Notes under the pieces: model-generated
Told to the model about the DNA's origin: nothing
Databases searched by the model: none
Seen by the model: only the letters and a program-made list of their open reading frames with translations
NCBI GenBank assembly: GCA_016808115.1
Contig: JAEQBH010007373.1
Span: forward strand, 124,001-188,000
Reading direction: 5' to 3'
DNA from: Tetrastigma voinierianum
Taxonomy: Eukaryota; Streptophyta; Magnoliopsida; Vitales; Vitaceae
DNA: 64,000 nt
Position numbers and translations under genes: made by a program
Shown: positions 1-10,920 of the stretch, one piece after another
Position numbering within the stretch: position 1 is the first letter of the stretch
Layout of the letters: each line of letters starts with the position of its first letter

Positions 1-369
1 AATGGATATGACACAAAAAAATAGAGAATAGGTTTATTGCACTCAACCTTGTGCATAGTATTCCCACTAAAACACTGGTTTTCTTTTTAACTTACTGGTT
101 TTTCTTTTTAACTGCTAACAAAAGTGGGCAATAATTTCAATGCAGCTCTATTTGTCAGGTCTTCTTTTATCATTTCTCATCCTCCATATCAATTATTAGA
201 CAAAGTAATAAATAAATCTTTAAAACTCAGTTGTTGTTAAACAAATATAACAATGCACATTGCTGTATACATGATCAGAATTGCAGTTATGGGTTTTATT
301 TTTCTTTTTAGAGATAATATAATTCAAGCAGAAATCAGTAAAGGTCTTAACAGAAATGAAAACTCACCC

Positions 370-647
370 CTATAAAAGAGTCGACACAACTAGAATGATT
401 CCGACCGGCAGCAGGGTCTTTCTAACCAATGCTACTTTGATGGTAGCAGTCAAATCAGGAGAATCTTCCACTTCTGCCAGTGAACGTGTGGTTGGCTGAG
501 AAGTATATATCATCAAAATTTTCAGATGAGGAGGTGTCCCACTAGGAAACAACTCCAATAATTTGAAGCCCAATATGTACTCGAAATCAAATATGGCAAA
601 CATTTCAAGACTATTGCTACAATCTAAGACATCTTTTGGGATGAGGT
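370..647 (-). CDS. Putative terminal exon of an unidentified host gene
   Basis: On the minus strand an open frame runs from an acceptor-like CCCAG (AG at 648-649) to a TAG stop at 370-372. It encodes a soluble stretch (LIPKDVLDCSNSLEMFAIFD) followed by about 20 hydrophobic C-terminal residues ending VGIILVVSTLL, which could be a tail anchor. Codon use looks more gene-like than in the surrounding DNA. I do not recognise the family. It is collinear with the exon at 868-974, 220 bp upstream on the same strand, so both may belong to one gene running off the left edge or interrupted by spacer. It could also be a pseudogene fragment. Confidence 0.3.
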
Positions 648-867
648 CTGGGTTTAAAGTAAACTGTTTCAAAGTCAAAGGGTGTTATATCAAGAACAAA
701 GCTCAATTTTACTTGCCAAAATAGGAAAAAAAAACAACGAACACCGGTATTGATAATTGCAAGACTAGTAAGGCAAGTTATGCTCTTTTAAGTAAGGGCT
801 TAGAAAGGAGCCATAGTACAGTTGAAGATAACTGACTCATAATATCTCATAACATCAAGACAATTAC

Positions 868-974
868 CTTTTGTATACCGCTGCAATGGAACCAAACATC
901 TTGGATAATGTAGTAAGCAGTAACTCCACTCCTTGCTGACCAACACCTCCAGATCCATACTGCTCAACTAGCAC
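868..974 (-). CDS. Putative internal exon of an unidentified host gene
   Basis: A 107-bp minus-strand exon has a clean acceptor (TTACAG before 974) and a clean donor (AAAAG then GTAATT below 868). It translates to a helical segment starting VLVEQYGSGGVGQQG, then VELLLTTLSKMFGSIAAVYKR. The residue pattern suggests an alpha-helical repeat or scaffold protein, but I cannot name it. The good splice sites and high complexity argue for a genuine host exon, not a transposon. The next exon downstream may be 370-647. What precedes it upstream (above 975) was not found in the AT-rich spacer, so the gene may be truncated. Confidence 0.4.
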
Positions 975-1139
975 CTGTAACATATCATACAAATCAACAA
1001 AGAATGCAAAATCATGAAGTGGTGTTTTGCATATATGTTGCACCAGATCCATACAGCTAGCTAGCTCAACAACTTGGAAATAACTATTAATTTTTCTTGA
1101 TTTTGAAAATGAGTGAAACAGCTTTCTTCTTATAATCAA

Positions 1140-3639
1140 GTATATAAGTTTTATTTATATTGAAATGTTCTTATTGTTAAAAGTATTTCGTCAAGAAAAA
1201 AATAATTTGTTGAATCGAACGAAAGAGATAAAGGCCAGGTCCAAGTGAAAAAAATTTTCCAAAGCAAGTCAAAATCACTTAGACTCTCCCATCACTAAGA
1301 AACTAACACAAAACAACTCTAGGAGCTCATTTTTAAAAGAAAAAAAAAAAAGAAAGAAACTGGTACAATTCATTGGTTTTAACTCGTAAAATGCATGGTT
1401 TTCTATTTTATACGTATCTCATTTACCATACATTTTTATATGAAGGCTTCTATGAGAGTTCATATGTATAGATGCACTTTTGTATCGGAGGTTGAATTAT
1501 AGAATAATATATAACCAATTTCATGAAAGACAATAGGATTTAAAGATTTTAAATTATATTATACCATACAAGAATTTGAATATAGAGTTTTTGAAAGTAC
1601 AATTGCAAAAATATGAGTTTAATGTATAGGTTCATTACATAATTCTTCAAAATAAACTTTCTACATTTTAGATATAATTTTATTTTTAAATTTGCTTGGG
1701 ATATGTACTTTTATATGTGTGTGTTTTTTTTTTCTTTTTTGATAAGTATTTATGTGCTGTTGGTAAGTACCTTTATGTGTCATCTTTAAAGTTTTCAACT
1801 TTTTATGTTTATAAAACTAATGTTTTAAGTAAAGTTCCCATCTAAAAAATATATAAGGTTCTAATTCCTTATCATCGCTATTTTCAGCGTCAATATTCGA
1901 ATCTTTCAAATGAAAACCCTCAAAGAGATTGCGAGTAAGGCGGCTCGATGGTTAACGGTTGGGGTGGAGCATAGGAAGGGATGGGTTCAAGTTCCAACGA
2001 GAATAAAAGATTTAAAAAATTTTAAAACTGTTTGAGCTTCAACTTTACCTTTGATAATGAGACCATATAGTTAAAAGGAGACCTTTCATCATGACCTTTG
2101 CGAAAGGCATTTTGTGGTTTTATTGACAAAAAGGAAGAAAGAGCTTCTTGTGAATTAGGATTGGGCGTAAACCAAATTACGAGAGTTTAGGTATAAGCTT
2201 GGCTTTCTAAAAAGAAAGAAAATGAGGACAATCTTTTATCATCCTTCCACATCCCTGTCTTCTTACATCTCCTTTCTTACCTTCATATTGTTAAAACTAT
2301 GAGAAAAAAAATATTCAGTTAATTTTAGCCATCTTTTTTGGCATTAAGCATAACTTTGAAGATTGAGGTAATTGTTTATAAGGAAAACATAAGGAAAAAA
2401 ATAAGTAAAACAAATACAAAACATTTCTTTTATTTGGTTAGTCATGGAAAAGTCCAGGTGAAAAAGTTTAAAAATTTTTACAGATGTACTTTTCTCAACC
2501 TTTTATTACTCCATGTTTCGTTCCTAGGAAGTTTAAGGGGAAAAAAAGAGAGAAAAAATATTACGAAAATGTTAACGGACAAGTAATTAACCTCATGAAG
2601 TGGTACCACAAACATCCCCACATAAAGAAAAATTCAATTTATTATTTCAAGGAAAGTGGAGAGGAAAATATCCCTTCTTTTCCTTTATACGATATTTATG
2701 TAGTGTCCTAATATGAGATAACAATTTTCCTTCACATTTTTCCACTCACATGAAAGAAAAACATCCACAGTGTTCAAGTTGATAAGATGAAGAGGTAGAG
2801 TCACTATAAATTGTTTTTCGTTTTCTTTTATCATCCATGAAATGTCTGTTTCATATTATAAGTCACTAATGTCTCCGTTGCATTGGGTGTGAGCGTAGCG
2901 GAATCCGGTGTGAAGATGAAGCAATGAGTTCGAGAACATGCCACCCATGATAGTATATTACAATTTAATGCCCGAGCGCTTAAAAACACGAAAAAGAATT
3001 GCATTGCAGAAATGTTACCCCGACAAATTTGGAGGATCATAAAACAAGAATGGATTTACTCATGTTAGAAGTCTTTTTAAGTAGGTAAAAATAGAAATAT
3101 CCATTTTCTTAGACTCGATTTGGTCGAAAGCCTGAAATATCATTCATCGAGAAAAATTATTTGCTTTTGAGCTCTCGAATTAAAGTGGGCCTCGGTACAT
3201 TGAATTAAGAAATTCTTGCTTTTTCTTTAAAAGTCTTGACCTTTCAATTCTTTTTAAAAGAAAATTGGATAACATGATGTTAATATAGTCAATGAAAAAG
3301 CTTCTTTTTTTCAAAAATAAAGGGTATTCAAATTGCACAAAAGCTGACACAACGACCTCCTTTTTTTTTTTCTTTTTTTTTTTTTGAGTAAGAGAAGGTT
3401 AGCATCGACTTGGGAGGCCAATCAACCAATTTCCTTATGGTTTCAAGTTTACTACGAGACTGGCGATTGTATCACGACATTAACTCATGCGAACTCTACT
3501 CAAAGAAGCTTATGGATTTAATTCCAACGGGTTTTTCGATTGTTGCATTTCAATCCTTATGATGATTAGAGGAAACTGAACTCCTTTGTTTAAATATTCG
3601 TAAAGCCCTAGAGACCTTTTTTTATAGGTAAAAACATAG
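1140..3639. other. AT-rich spacer without recognisable genes
   Basis: Low-complexity A/T-rich DNA with homopolymer runs (for example 1334-1350 and 3360-3385). Short frames at 2338-2711 and 2831-3040 have no recognisable motifs. The only structured item is the SINE-like stretch near 1.93-2.03 kb. Confidence 0.5.
1925..2035 (+). mobile_element. Possible tRNA-derived SINE remnant
   Basis: The stretch carries a tRNA-like internal promoter: an A-box-like GGCTCGATGG near 1942 and a B-box-like GGTTCAAGTTCC near 1985, about 40 bp apart as in tRNA genes and SINEs. It is followed by an A-rich segment (AATAAAAGATTTAAAAAA). No cloverleaf closes, so it is not a tRNA gene. I could not establish target-site duplications, so SINE identity rests on the two boxes only. 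Confidence 0.35.
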
Positions 3640-4280
3640 TGAATAGAGAGGGGAAAGAATCACAAGAGCCTCTCTCGCACTTGAGGTCAGCTTCAAAAGC
3701 TTAGCCTTCTACCGTCCCCGAAGAAGCTGGCATGGGGAAGGTTGTATCCCATTCCTTTCCCAATCTCCTTCCAGGCGCGTAAAGTACCTCTAAAAGCACA
3801 AGAGACCTAACCTCCTCAGTTCTCCCCAAACTTCCAACATATAAAATTCCTCCATAGGGCATTCTTTTCATTTGTGAAGCCACAAAAGGGCCCTATTGAG
3901 AATAGAAAAGTCTCTAAACCCCAAACCTCCATTGCTTTTGTTTGCACAAATCATGGACCACTTGACAAGTTGAGGCTTTTTATACATATTACCTCCGCCC
4001 CACAAAAAGTCTCTCTTAATTTGTTCAAACCTCAATCTTATCTGCATAGGGAGACGAAAAAGGGACATGAAATATCTTTTGATGCAGCAAAATAGTGCTT
4101 TGATAGTTAAACATATAACAGCCCTTCCTCCTTTATCTTCATGAAAAAACTTATTTATAAAAACACTTTGGACATTGATCTTTTTGTCTTAGATCCTCCG
4201 GCGGAAGTCTTGCTCATTTGATCCATTTCAAGCACCTGATAGCCAGAATCACGATAGGAATGATTTCTCCATCTCGACAA
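3640..4280 (-). mobile_element. LINE (L1-type) fragment, region downstream of the RT domain
   Basis: Two minus-strand frames encode parts of a plant L1-type ORF2 downstream of the reverse transcriptase core. 3868-4068 contains QIKRDFLWGGG, VKWSMICANKSNGGLGFRD and NRALLWLHK, the conserved block before the zf-RVT domain. 3701-3883 continues with ALWR/EFY-like and GKEWDTTFPMPASSG, with frameshifts between. It overlaps in content with part of the larger LINE at 4.28-10.0 kb, so it is a separate insertion or copy and not a continuation. It is dead: short frames, frameshifts and no 5' or 3' end seen. Confidence 0.75.
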
Positions 4281-4508
4281 AAATTTTATTTATTTTTATT
4301 GAGTAAATGTGTGTATTGATAAAGCAGGGGTCGTATTGCGGAAGAGTATCTTGGGAGTAAACTAGGAGGCCAAAGAAGAACAAAGGAGAACCAAAGAAGA
4401 CAAAACCTGACGCCATACGCGGAATTGACTCACGGACCTTAGCGAATTAAAAAATAAGAAGAATGTATGTTAGCCCGCTGCTGAAGCAAGCCTAAGACCA
4501 TAAGTTAC

Positions 4509-4913
4509 TCAAAAAACTGACTTTAATCCTATGCATGCAAAAAGATTCACTCTCAAAAGCCACCATGTTTCTTTCAAGCCATAGCGTCCAAAATAAGCAA
4601 AGAGGGGCACATCCAACCAGAATTTTTTACGTTTCTTGCCAACAGGGGCTCCTTGCCAAGAGAGGAGAGCTTGCAACACTGTCAATGGGAAAACCCAATG
4701 AATACCAACAATTTCTAACAAGATATCCCAAAGTTGTCTGACACTATGACAATGTAACAACAAATGGCTAATGGACTCCTCCTCCTCCTCCTCCTTACAT
4801 AAAAAACACACATTACTTAAGGCTCTGCCCTTCGTTTTAGATGATCTGAAGTCGGAACTCACAGGAAGCTTCCTGACGAAAAAGCCTACAGGAGGGGAAC
4901 GATAGGGTTCCAC
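4509..4913 (-). pseudogene. LINE zf-RVT domain (C-terminal zinc-binding block)
   Basis: A 134-residue minus-strand frame from the LINE ORF2 C terminus. It contains the zinc-binding pattern CFLC followed by SISHLLLHCHSVRQLWD, giving C-x2-C ... H-x3-H-C as in zf-RVT domains of plant LINEs, then the Trp-rich tail. Between CFLC and SISHLL is a run of glutamates (EEEEEE) encoded by a CTC/TCC repeat at about 4776-4794. That run is longer than I would expect in this loop and may have arisen by slippage. The frame is a fragment of the larger LINE, not an independent gene. Confidence 0.8.
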
Positions 4914-5047
4914 ATAGACCTATAAGGGAAGGTAGTGATGAGGAGGCTTGCTCCTAACATCCTACACATGAGCTTCCTGAGAGAAGATATACGTAAAGCT
5001 CTTCAAAATGAGAGTGATCTTCTTTGTGACGGTGATCCTCTTGCCAA

Positions 5048-6150
5048 GTTGGGAAATTTTGATTCTCATGGTAGATATATCGAGCGATATATCGGATATC
5101 GGCCTATAGCGACGATTTTGCCTAAATCGTTTAGAGGAATCAGAAAAAAATTGGAAATATCGGCAATATTCGCCCCGATATATCGGTGTGGACCGAAATT
5201 TCATGAAATTTGGTGAGTAGAACAGCGTGATTTTGCTTCAAAATATGGAATATATTGGCTCTCGGTAAAATGTCGGAGATATATCGGAAATATCGGTAAA
5301 TGTGAATATATATGAGATATATCGGGATATATCGAAATATCAAAATGACCATATTTGCACCAAGAGTTAAATCAGCTATAATTAAATTACAAATTTATTT
5401 TGACCATCCAACGGTTATTTTGACCCAAAAAAATCTATAATATTACTCTAAATCATTCAAGTTTGATCACAAATTCTCTCACTTGATATCGATCTTCATT
5501 TCACTCCAAAAAATTTTGCTGTGATATCTCTTAAATAACTATATATTAGTTTAATATTTTAAATTAGTTAATTTAGTAATAATATATTAATAAATTAACA
5601 TTTTCATGTTAAATTAATTTTTAAATCGAATTGCCATATTAGTTAATATCGTGTATGCATATTATAAATTTATAGTATTATATAGAAATTCATATTTTAA
5701 TTAGTTTAATTTAGTAATAATATATTAATAAATTAATTTTTCATGTAATTAATATTTGAAGCAGTATGTGGATGAACCCAAGATTTCCTATCCATGGAAG
5801 TTGTAGATGCAAGTCAAGACATTTATTCATGACATGTTCGATCTTGCGTCAATATTATGGAACACATGTCTTGGTATGAGTATTGTCTTTCTGCAGAAAT
5901 TTGATCTATCCATCAAATGTTGCAATTGAGTCATCAATCTTCATTTTGATTTTAAATCATTCCTGAATATCTATTTGATTATTAATGTCATTTTACACTT
6001 TTAATTAAATATTTTGCAATTTCAAAGTTTTTTGTTAATTTTTGATATATCGATATTCATAAAAAAATATCCACCGATATATCTCCGATATATCCGATAT
6101 ATCCATAAAATGCAAGTACCGATATATCCATCGAAACCGATATTTCCAAC
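5048..6150. mobile_element. Non-autonomous TIR DNA element rich in GATATATCG motifs
   Basis: A 1.1-kb block interrupts the LINE frame: LINE coding resumes at about 6157 on one side and about 5047 on the other. Ends are inverted: GTTGGGAAAT on the left and the complement of ATATTTCCAAC on the right. Both edges carry dense GATATATCG/CGATATATC motifs (5085-5340 and 6045-6145) in opposite orientation, with an AT-rich core. Flanks TCTTGCCAA (5039-5047) and TCTTGCTAA (6157-6165) match at 8 of 9 positions and fit an aged 9-bp duplication as made by Mutator-like elements, leaving a few bases of uncertainty at the right end. There is no transposase frame. Confidence 0.6.
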
Positions 6151-7168
6151 CTTGCTTCTTGCTAAGAGTATAAAGGAACTTTCCCAACTCCTCCACCTTC
6201 CAATCATTAAGAGACCTTGAAAAGATTGGAAACCACCCCCCTCCCCCTCTAGAGTTGTCCCAAACATCCATTATTCTATCATCTTTTTATGGTATTTATT
6301 TAAAAAGAATTAGGAAAGTTGGTCAATGGCTCCTCCTACTTTGAAATATCCTTCCAAAAGCTTATCCTAATGCCATAGCCACCCGGATGTCACCCATGCT
6401 CCAACCCCCAGAAGAAACATCAAATTTACTGCTAATGACCAACCTCCATAGAGAATCCCACTCTCGTTGTGACCTCTGTCCAGTTCTTTGAGGAGTGTCT
6501 TATTGACATAGAGAGGCTCCTCAGGCTAAACCCCTTTATTCTTTTAGAGCACGAATTCCCATTTAACCGTCGGCTTCTTCTCGAGGCTACCCCCGCTTTA
6601 TAAATCCCTTGAATCTTCTCAAGTCTATCACAAACGACTTTGTATCGGAAGAAATAAAATAGATCGGCAAGCTAGCCATAGTACTTCGGATCAAGGTCAA
6701 CCTCCCACCTTCAAATATATACTGCCTTTTCCAAGAGGCCAGCCTCTTCCGGAACCTTTCTTCAATGGTGTCCCAAACCCCTAAAGACTTGCTGGGAGCC
6801 ACAAGAGGAAGCCCTAAGTACTTGAAGGTAGAGGGACGATGACCCATGACCCGACTCGCGGTAACTACGCCACATTGGCCCTCTACCACAAAGGATCTCG
6901 CTTTTGTTCAAATTGATTCTCGACCCTGAAATAGCTCTGAACCACATCAAAGTCCATCCCAAATAGAGCATCTGATCTTGTCTAGCTTTGCAGAAGATGA
7001 GAGTGTCATCAGCACATAACAAATGAGAAATGGACAAAGACTCTCCTCTTACGTCTACAAGTAGCATCCAGAGATAAGTTTCGCTTCCACCTTTGCATAA
7101 AGGCAACTTAAGGCTTCCATGCCAATTACAAAGAGATAAGGGGAGAGTGGGTCCCCTTGTCTCAAGCC

Positions 7169-7173
7169 TCTAG
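7169..7173. repeat. Target-site duplication TCTAG, left copy
   Basis: Five bases directly before the TGTGACACCC end of the solo LTR. The identical TCTAG follows its ...TTTTACA end at 9608-9612. Confidence 0.85.
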
Positions 7174-9607
7174 TGTGACACCCACATCCGGGGTCCGGGT
7201 TGTGACCAAGTCGGCCAGCGGAATCTTCGTGGATGTGAATTAACCTGCAGACATTCATAAATCGAGCGAGTCTCATTTGTACGGGGGCTCTGCCCCGAAT
7301 GCAAAACACGTACAAGCAGTTCTCACCAGCGACACATAAGTCTGCATATACGGAAATTAATATAATGGCCACTTGGGCCCCTTGCATCAACTCTGAAATA
7401 TATCCCGAATATATCAAGCTATCTCTGATAGTTCAAGAGTTAAATTACTCTTTGTAAACATATATTAAAATTACCACATTTCGTATGTATGCAAAATCAA
7501 AGCCACAAGTATGCTTTCTTCATATGTGCGTCGAGATGCAGTGTTGTCTTTGACACAATACGAAAGGGGTCCCCTGACGGGGCGAGCCCGGTAGTGAATC
7601 TCCTCTGAGGGCTACTTCCGCTAAGTGCCCATGCAATGGTCACATAATCAAACACACATCCAAGTGCGGCATACATATCTACTGAATGTCTACATGCCAT
7701 GAATGAGACTCGACTCACCATGCCCCGTATGCAGAGGACTTCGCTACTCCATCACTTTCGATATGTGGCTGGTAATATATCTAGAGTCACTCACCGGCTG
7801 AATCTCATATCACTTGATTCTTGACAAGCTCACTAGTATTTCCAATGACCCAGTATCGAGCCCTCGCAGAGCTCATTTGATGCAAGTGTCAATGGGCAAC
7901 TAATCCCAAGTTAATCGGGCTCATCAGCGACCTAAGTTATGTGATAAACGTGCGTCGTGTCTTCTTTAGGCAACATAACTTTTCGAATCGTGAGTCCTCT
8001 TACACCCATACGGGTATGATATCACGGTCTCTCTTACACCCATGCGCCTCGAGTTCTCATGACTCTCGAGCATGCATTATGCATGAATGAAACCATTTCA
8101 AACAAAGGTGTTGTTTTTTAGCAGTGAACCGACTCTCGAGTACTGGTGATGATTTCCAGATAATCTATTTTGTGGACAGCCCTCGGAGTGTATATCGATT
8201 GGGCGGTTTCAGAAGCGATTATTATATGGACCGATGTATATGTGGACACCACTAAGATAATAATATTGTTAATTGACCCTCCCGGCCAGACTCTCTCGAA
8301 TTCCTCATGCACTCGCTCCTATTGTTCTAGGGTGCCGTGCATATGAAATGCAATGAGCCATTTCCATTTTTTTCTTAACGATGCGACTCATTGGAGCGTT
8401 GTCTTATTAGTCAAGACCACTAATCAACACCTTGCGTGAGTGATCACAACTATATCCGACACCATCAAACACCTAACATAGTGTCGTCTCGTATGCACTC
8501 ACGCCTAATTCTAGGTTACGATTGCATATGGAATGCATGATGCCAATTTCAACACATTCATATAATATATTCACATGCATATATATTAACATAATTAAAT
8601 CATAAAACATGTTATGCAAATTCACAATCAATTACACCAAAATTAGCTCACATGGGCTAATTAACAAACCTGAGCAATTCATTTTTGTCGCTCGACCACC
8701 TTACATAAAATGGCCCAAATCTCGGACCCATATAAGCATAGGGCACCTCTTGGTCCCTTCACGGTTCATCACCGAATATTGTGATGCAAAACACACCTGA
8801 AAACCGAGAATAAATCAGTCAGGGAGCAAAACCAAACCTCAACACAATCTCCAGAATTTGCTGAAAATAGTCTGAAAATTATGTCATAGTATCTAAAACT
8901 TGATCTGAGAATTCAGCATTTATCTGAAAGCAATCTAGAAAATTTCTAAAAATTCATATACTCGATTAAAATTTGAGAGCGGAAATTCCACGACCATCTA
9001 AGCCAATCGAAGCCATTACAAGGCCCAGGCTAGAAATAACAAAAGTAGGAAAATTCTCCTGTGGGTTTGGCAGATTTTAGTGTCCCGCAGCGTGGCTCTC
9101 ATCGTAATAAATCAACTTTGCCTTTAGCCCCGACGAAAACCTACGGTCCATTTTTCGTAGATGAGAAAAGCGAAAAGAAAAAAAAAATTAAATTAAACTC
9201 TCACGGCGCCGCCTCCTCTACATCCCACGCTCCCCCTTTTTGTTTGATTTATTTTTTATTTTATTATTATTATTATTATTATTATTTAAGATACTTGATT
9301 CATATTGCTTCATTCGGTTTCGTTTTTGTTCCAAAATAATTTATTTCTTTTCAGTTCACTTTATTTTAAATGAACTTAAGTCGTTAAGGCTTTAGATTTT
9401 CGTAAAAATCGTCAGTGAAGTGTTGTGACTTGCGAGAAAATCTCGTAAAATATTTGACTATCTGGTGATGGCTTTTACGCACTAAATTCAGGCGAATTTA
9501 ACGACGCAGTCCATTTCGTCATTTGAGATCTAGAGAATTTCCAGTTTTCAACCGAAATTACCGTTTTACCCTTTTTCAGAAAAATTGAATTTTTCTCGGG
9601 TTTTACA
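7174..9607. mobile_element. Solo LTR of a Ty3/gypsy-type retrotransposon
   Basis: A 2434-bp non-coding unit starting TGTGACACCC and ending GGGTTTTACA (TG...CA), flanked by the same 5-bp duplication TCTAG. It separates two pieces of LINE reverse transcriptase that read on from each other. No gag, pol or second LTR is present, so it is a solo LTR left by recombination between the two LTRs of a full element. Its right part (about 8330-9607) is similar to 10,030-10,920. The end motif with ACCGAAATTAC and a CCCTTTTTCAGAAA-like stretch recurs in shorter form at 27.72-27.81 kb and 60.0-60.11 kb, so this is a family with several copies here. Orientation is uncertain; the sequence read on the minus strand looks slightly more LTR-like. 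Confidence 0.85.
9257..9288. repeat. (ATT)n microsatellite
   Basis: About nine uninterrupted ATT/TTA units inside the solo LTR. Confidence 0.9.
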
Positions 9608-9612
9608 TCTAG
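9608..9612. repeat. Target-site duplication TCTAG, right copy
   Basis: Matches 7169-7173 exactly. LINE sequence resumes immediately after it. Confidence 0.85.
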
Positions 9613-10029
9613 TGCTTTGGACAAAGCTTGCCGGAGACCCATTACAAAGGACCGAAAAAGAAGTCATCAAGATGCACCATTTGATCCAGTTTAGCCATTT
9701 GCGCCCAAAACCCATTCTCTCCATAACCTAAAGAGCGAATTCCCAACTAATATGATCATAGGCTTTTTCAATGTCTAGTTCGCAAATCATTACGTTCTTC
9801 TGAAGTAGAGTCCACAACCTCACATTAGAGATTAAGATATTGCATCGAATCGCTACCCTCCACAAGGCATTATGAGACTCGAGGATATATTGTTCTTTAT
9901 GCTCCATTTTTTAATCCTATAGGCCCGAGAGTTTTGTCAAAATCTTATAAAGGCCACCCACTAGGCTAATAGGTATGAGGTCCTTCAGGTCTTCAGCAAT
10001 GCTCAACAATACATGCACTTTTGACTTGA

Positions 10030-10920
10030 CCAGCGATATTCTAGTGCATATGAATGCAATTATGCCATTTCATTTTGTTATGTCATGTTACATACACAAT
10101 AAGAGCTACATGCAACATTGATAAATTCCGAATAATTATATTTTCTACATATAATTTCCATTCATCACAATTTCAATGTTAATACATCAAGCAAGTATAT
10201 ATTAACATAATTTTTATACACAACAACATTTTTTTCCAGCAATTACACACAAAATGGCCCAAATCTCGGACCCACATAAACAGGGGACCTCTCGGTCTTT
10301 TCCACAATATGAACTGTTTTTGGTTTCATTCCTTCTGACAAATTACGCGATCTTTGAGGAAACTCAACCACTTCGAAGACATTGGTCCCGGGATCAAACC
10401 AAACTCGACATAGTGCAGGGTTGCCGGGCAATCAAAAATTTCTAATATTCAGTCCCAAAAATCTTGGGACTAAAACACACAGCCAATTTTGGTCCCGATG
10501 AACGCCTATGCCATTAAATGACCTTTAGGGTAAAAATAATTCAAGTAGGAAAATTCCCTACTTCGTGGAGTTTGACGAAACTCCAAGATTTTGGTACCCA
10601 CGCGTAGCTCTCGATGCGTGGATCAACTTTTTCTTCTAACCGACAATAAGCGACCGATTCCATAAATCTTAGAAGCGAAAAACCCATTTTTCATTTTTCT
10701 CTCCCTCTTTCTCGCTCTCACTCTATCTATTTGTTCATTTTTCCTTTCCTTTTGAATTGTTATCCTTTTGTTTCCTTTTTTTTTTTTTTTGGATACATGG
10801 CTCACATTGCGCCATGTGTCCATCTCTCATTCGGGTCACTGAATTTCGCGAGACGAATCCAACGGAGCAGTCCGTTTTGTCAACCGAGATCTAGAGAATT
10901 CTTTGATGGTTCATGTAGGC
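10030..10920. mobile_element. Truncated LTR related to the solo LTR at 7174-9607
   Basis: Collinear with about 8330-9540 of the solo LTR. Shared blocks include a CATATGAA(A/T)GCAAT stretch near 10,047, AAATGGCCCAAATCTCGGACC near 10,253, and GAGATCTAGAGAATT near 10,888. The copy lacks the first kilobase and the extreme ends, so no target duplication can be read. It lies directly next to the broken 5' end of the LINE, so the two may have been joined by deletion. Short frames inside it (for example 10,623-10,925) are not genes. Confidence 0.7.

Larger units (their letters stand above)
4283..10010 (-). mobile_element. LINE (L1-type) retrotransposon, split by two nested insertions
   Basis: Minus-strand, non-LTR retrotransposon ORF2 remains. 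Reading from 10.0 kb downward: a PISLVGGLYKIL-like block and DIEKAYDHISWEF near 9.97-9.75 kb, TSFSVLCNGSPASF just right of the LTR insertion, then RGLRQGDPLSPYLFVIGMEA just left of it (7.15-7.08 kb). Next come LLCADDTLIFC (the [FY]xDD box, here CADD), FRAISGSRINLNKSE, YLGLPLVAPSKSLGVWD and KRLASWKRQYIFEGGRLTLI. The C-terminal zf-RVT block follows at 4.5-4.9 kb. The 3' end is probably the A-rich (minus-strand) tract at 4283-4303. The element would copy itself by target-primed reverse transcription, but many stops and frameshifts make it inactive. No endonuclease domain is visible, so it is 5'-truncated near 10.0 kb. Confidence 0.85.

Noticed and set aside
2855..2960. Possible tRNA gene or SINE (GAGTTCGAGAACATGCC)
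   Set aside because: A B-box-like word is present but there is no acceptable A box at the right distance and no stem pairing.
8609..9339. Frames within the solo LTR
   Set aside because: LTR non-coding sequence with defined ends and target duplication. No protein family.
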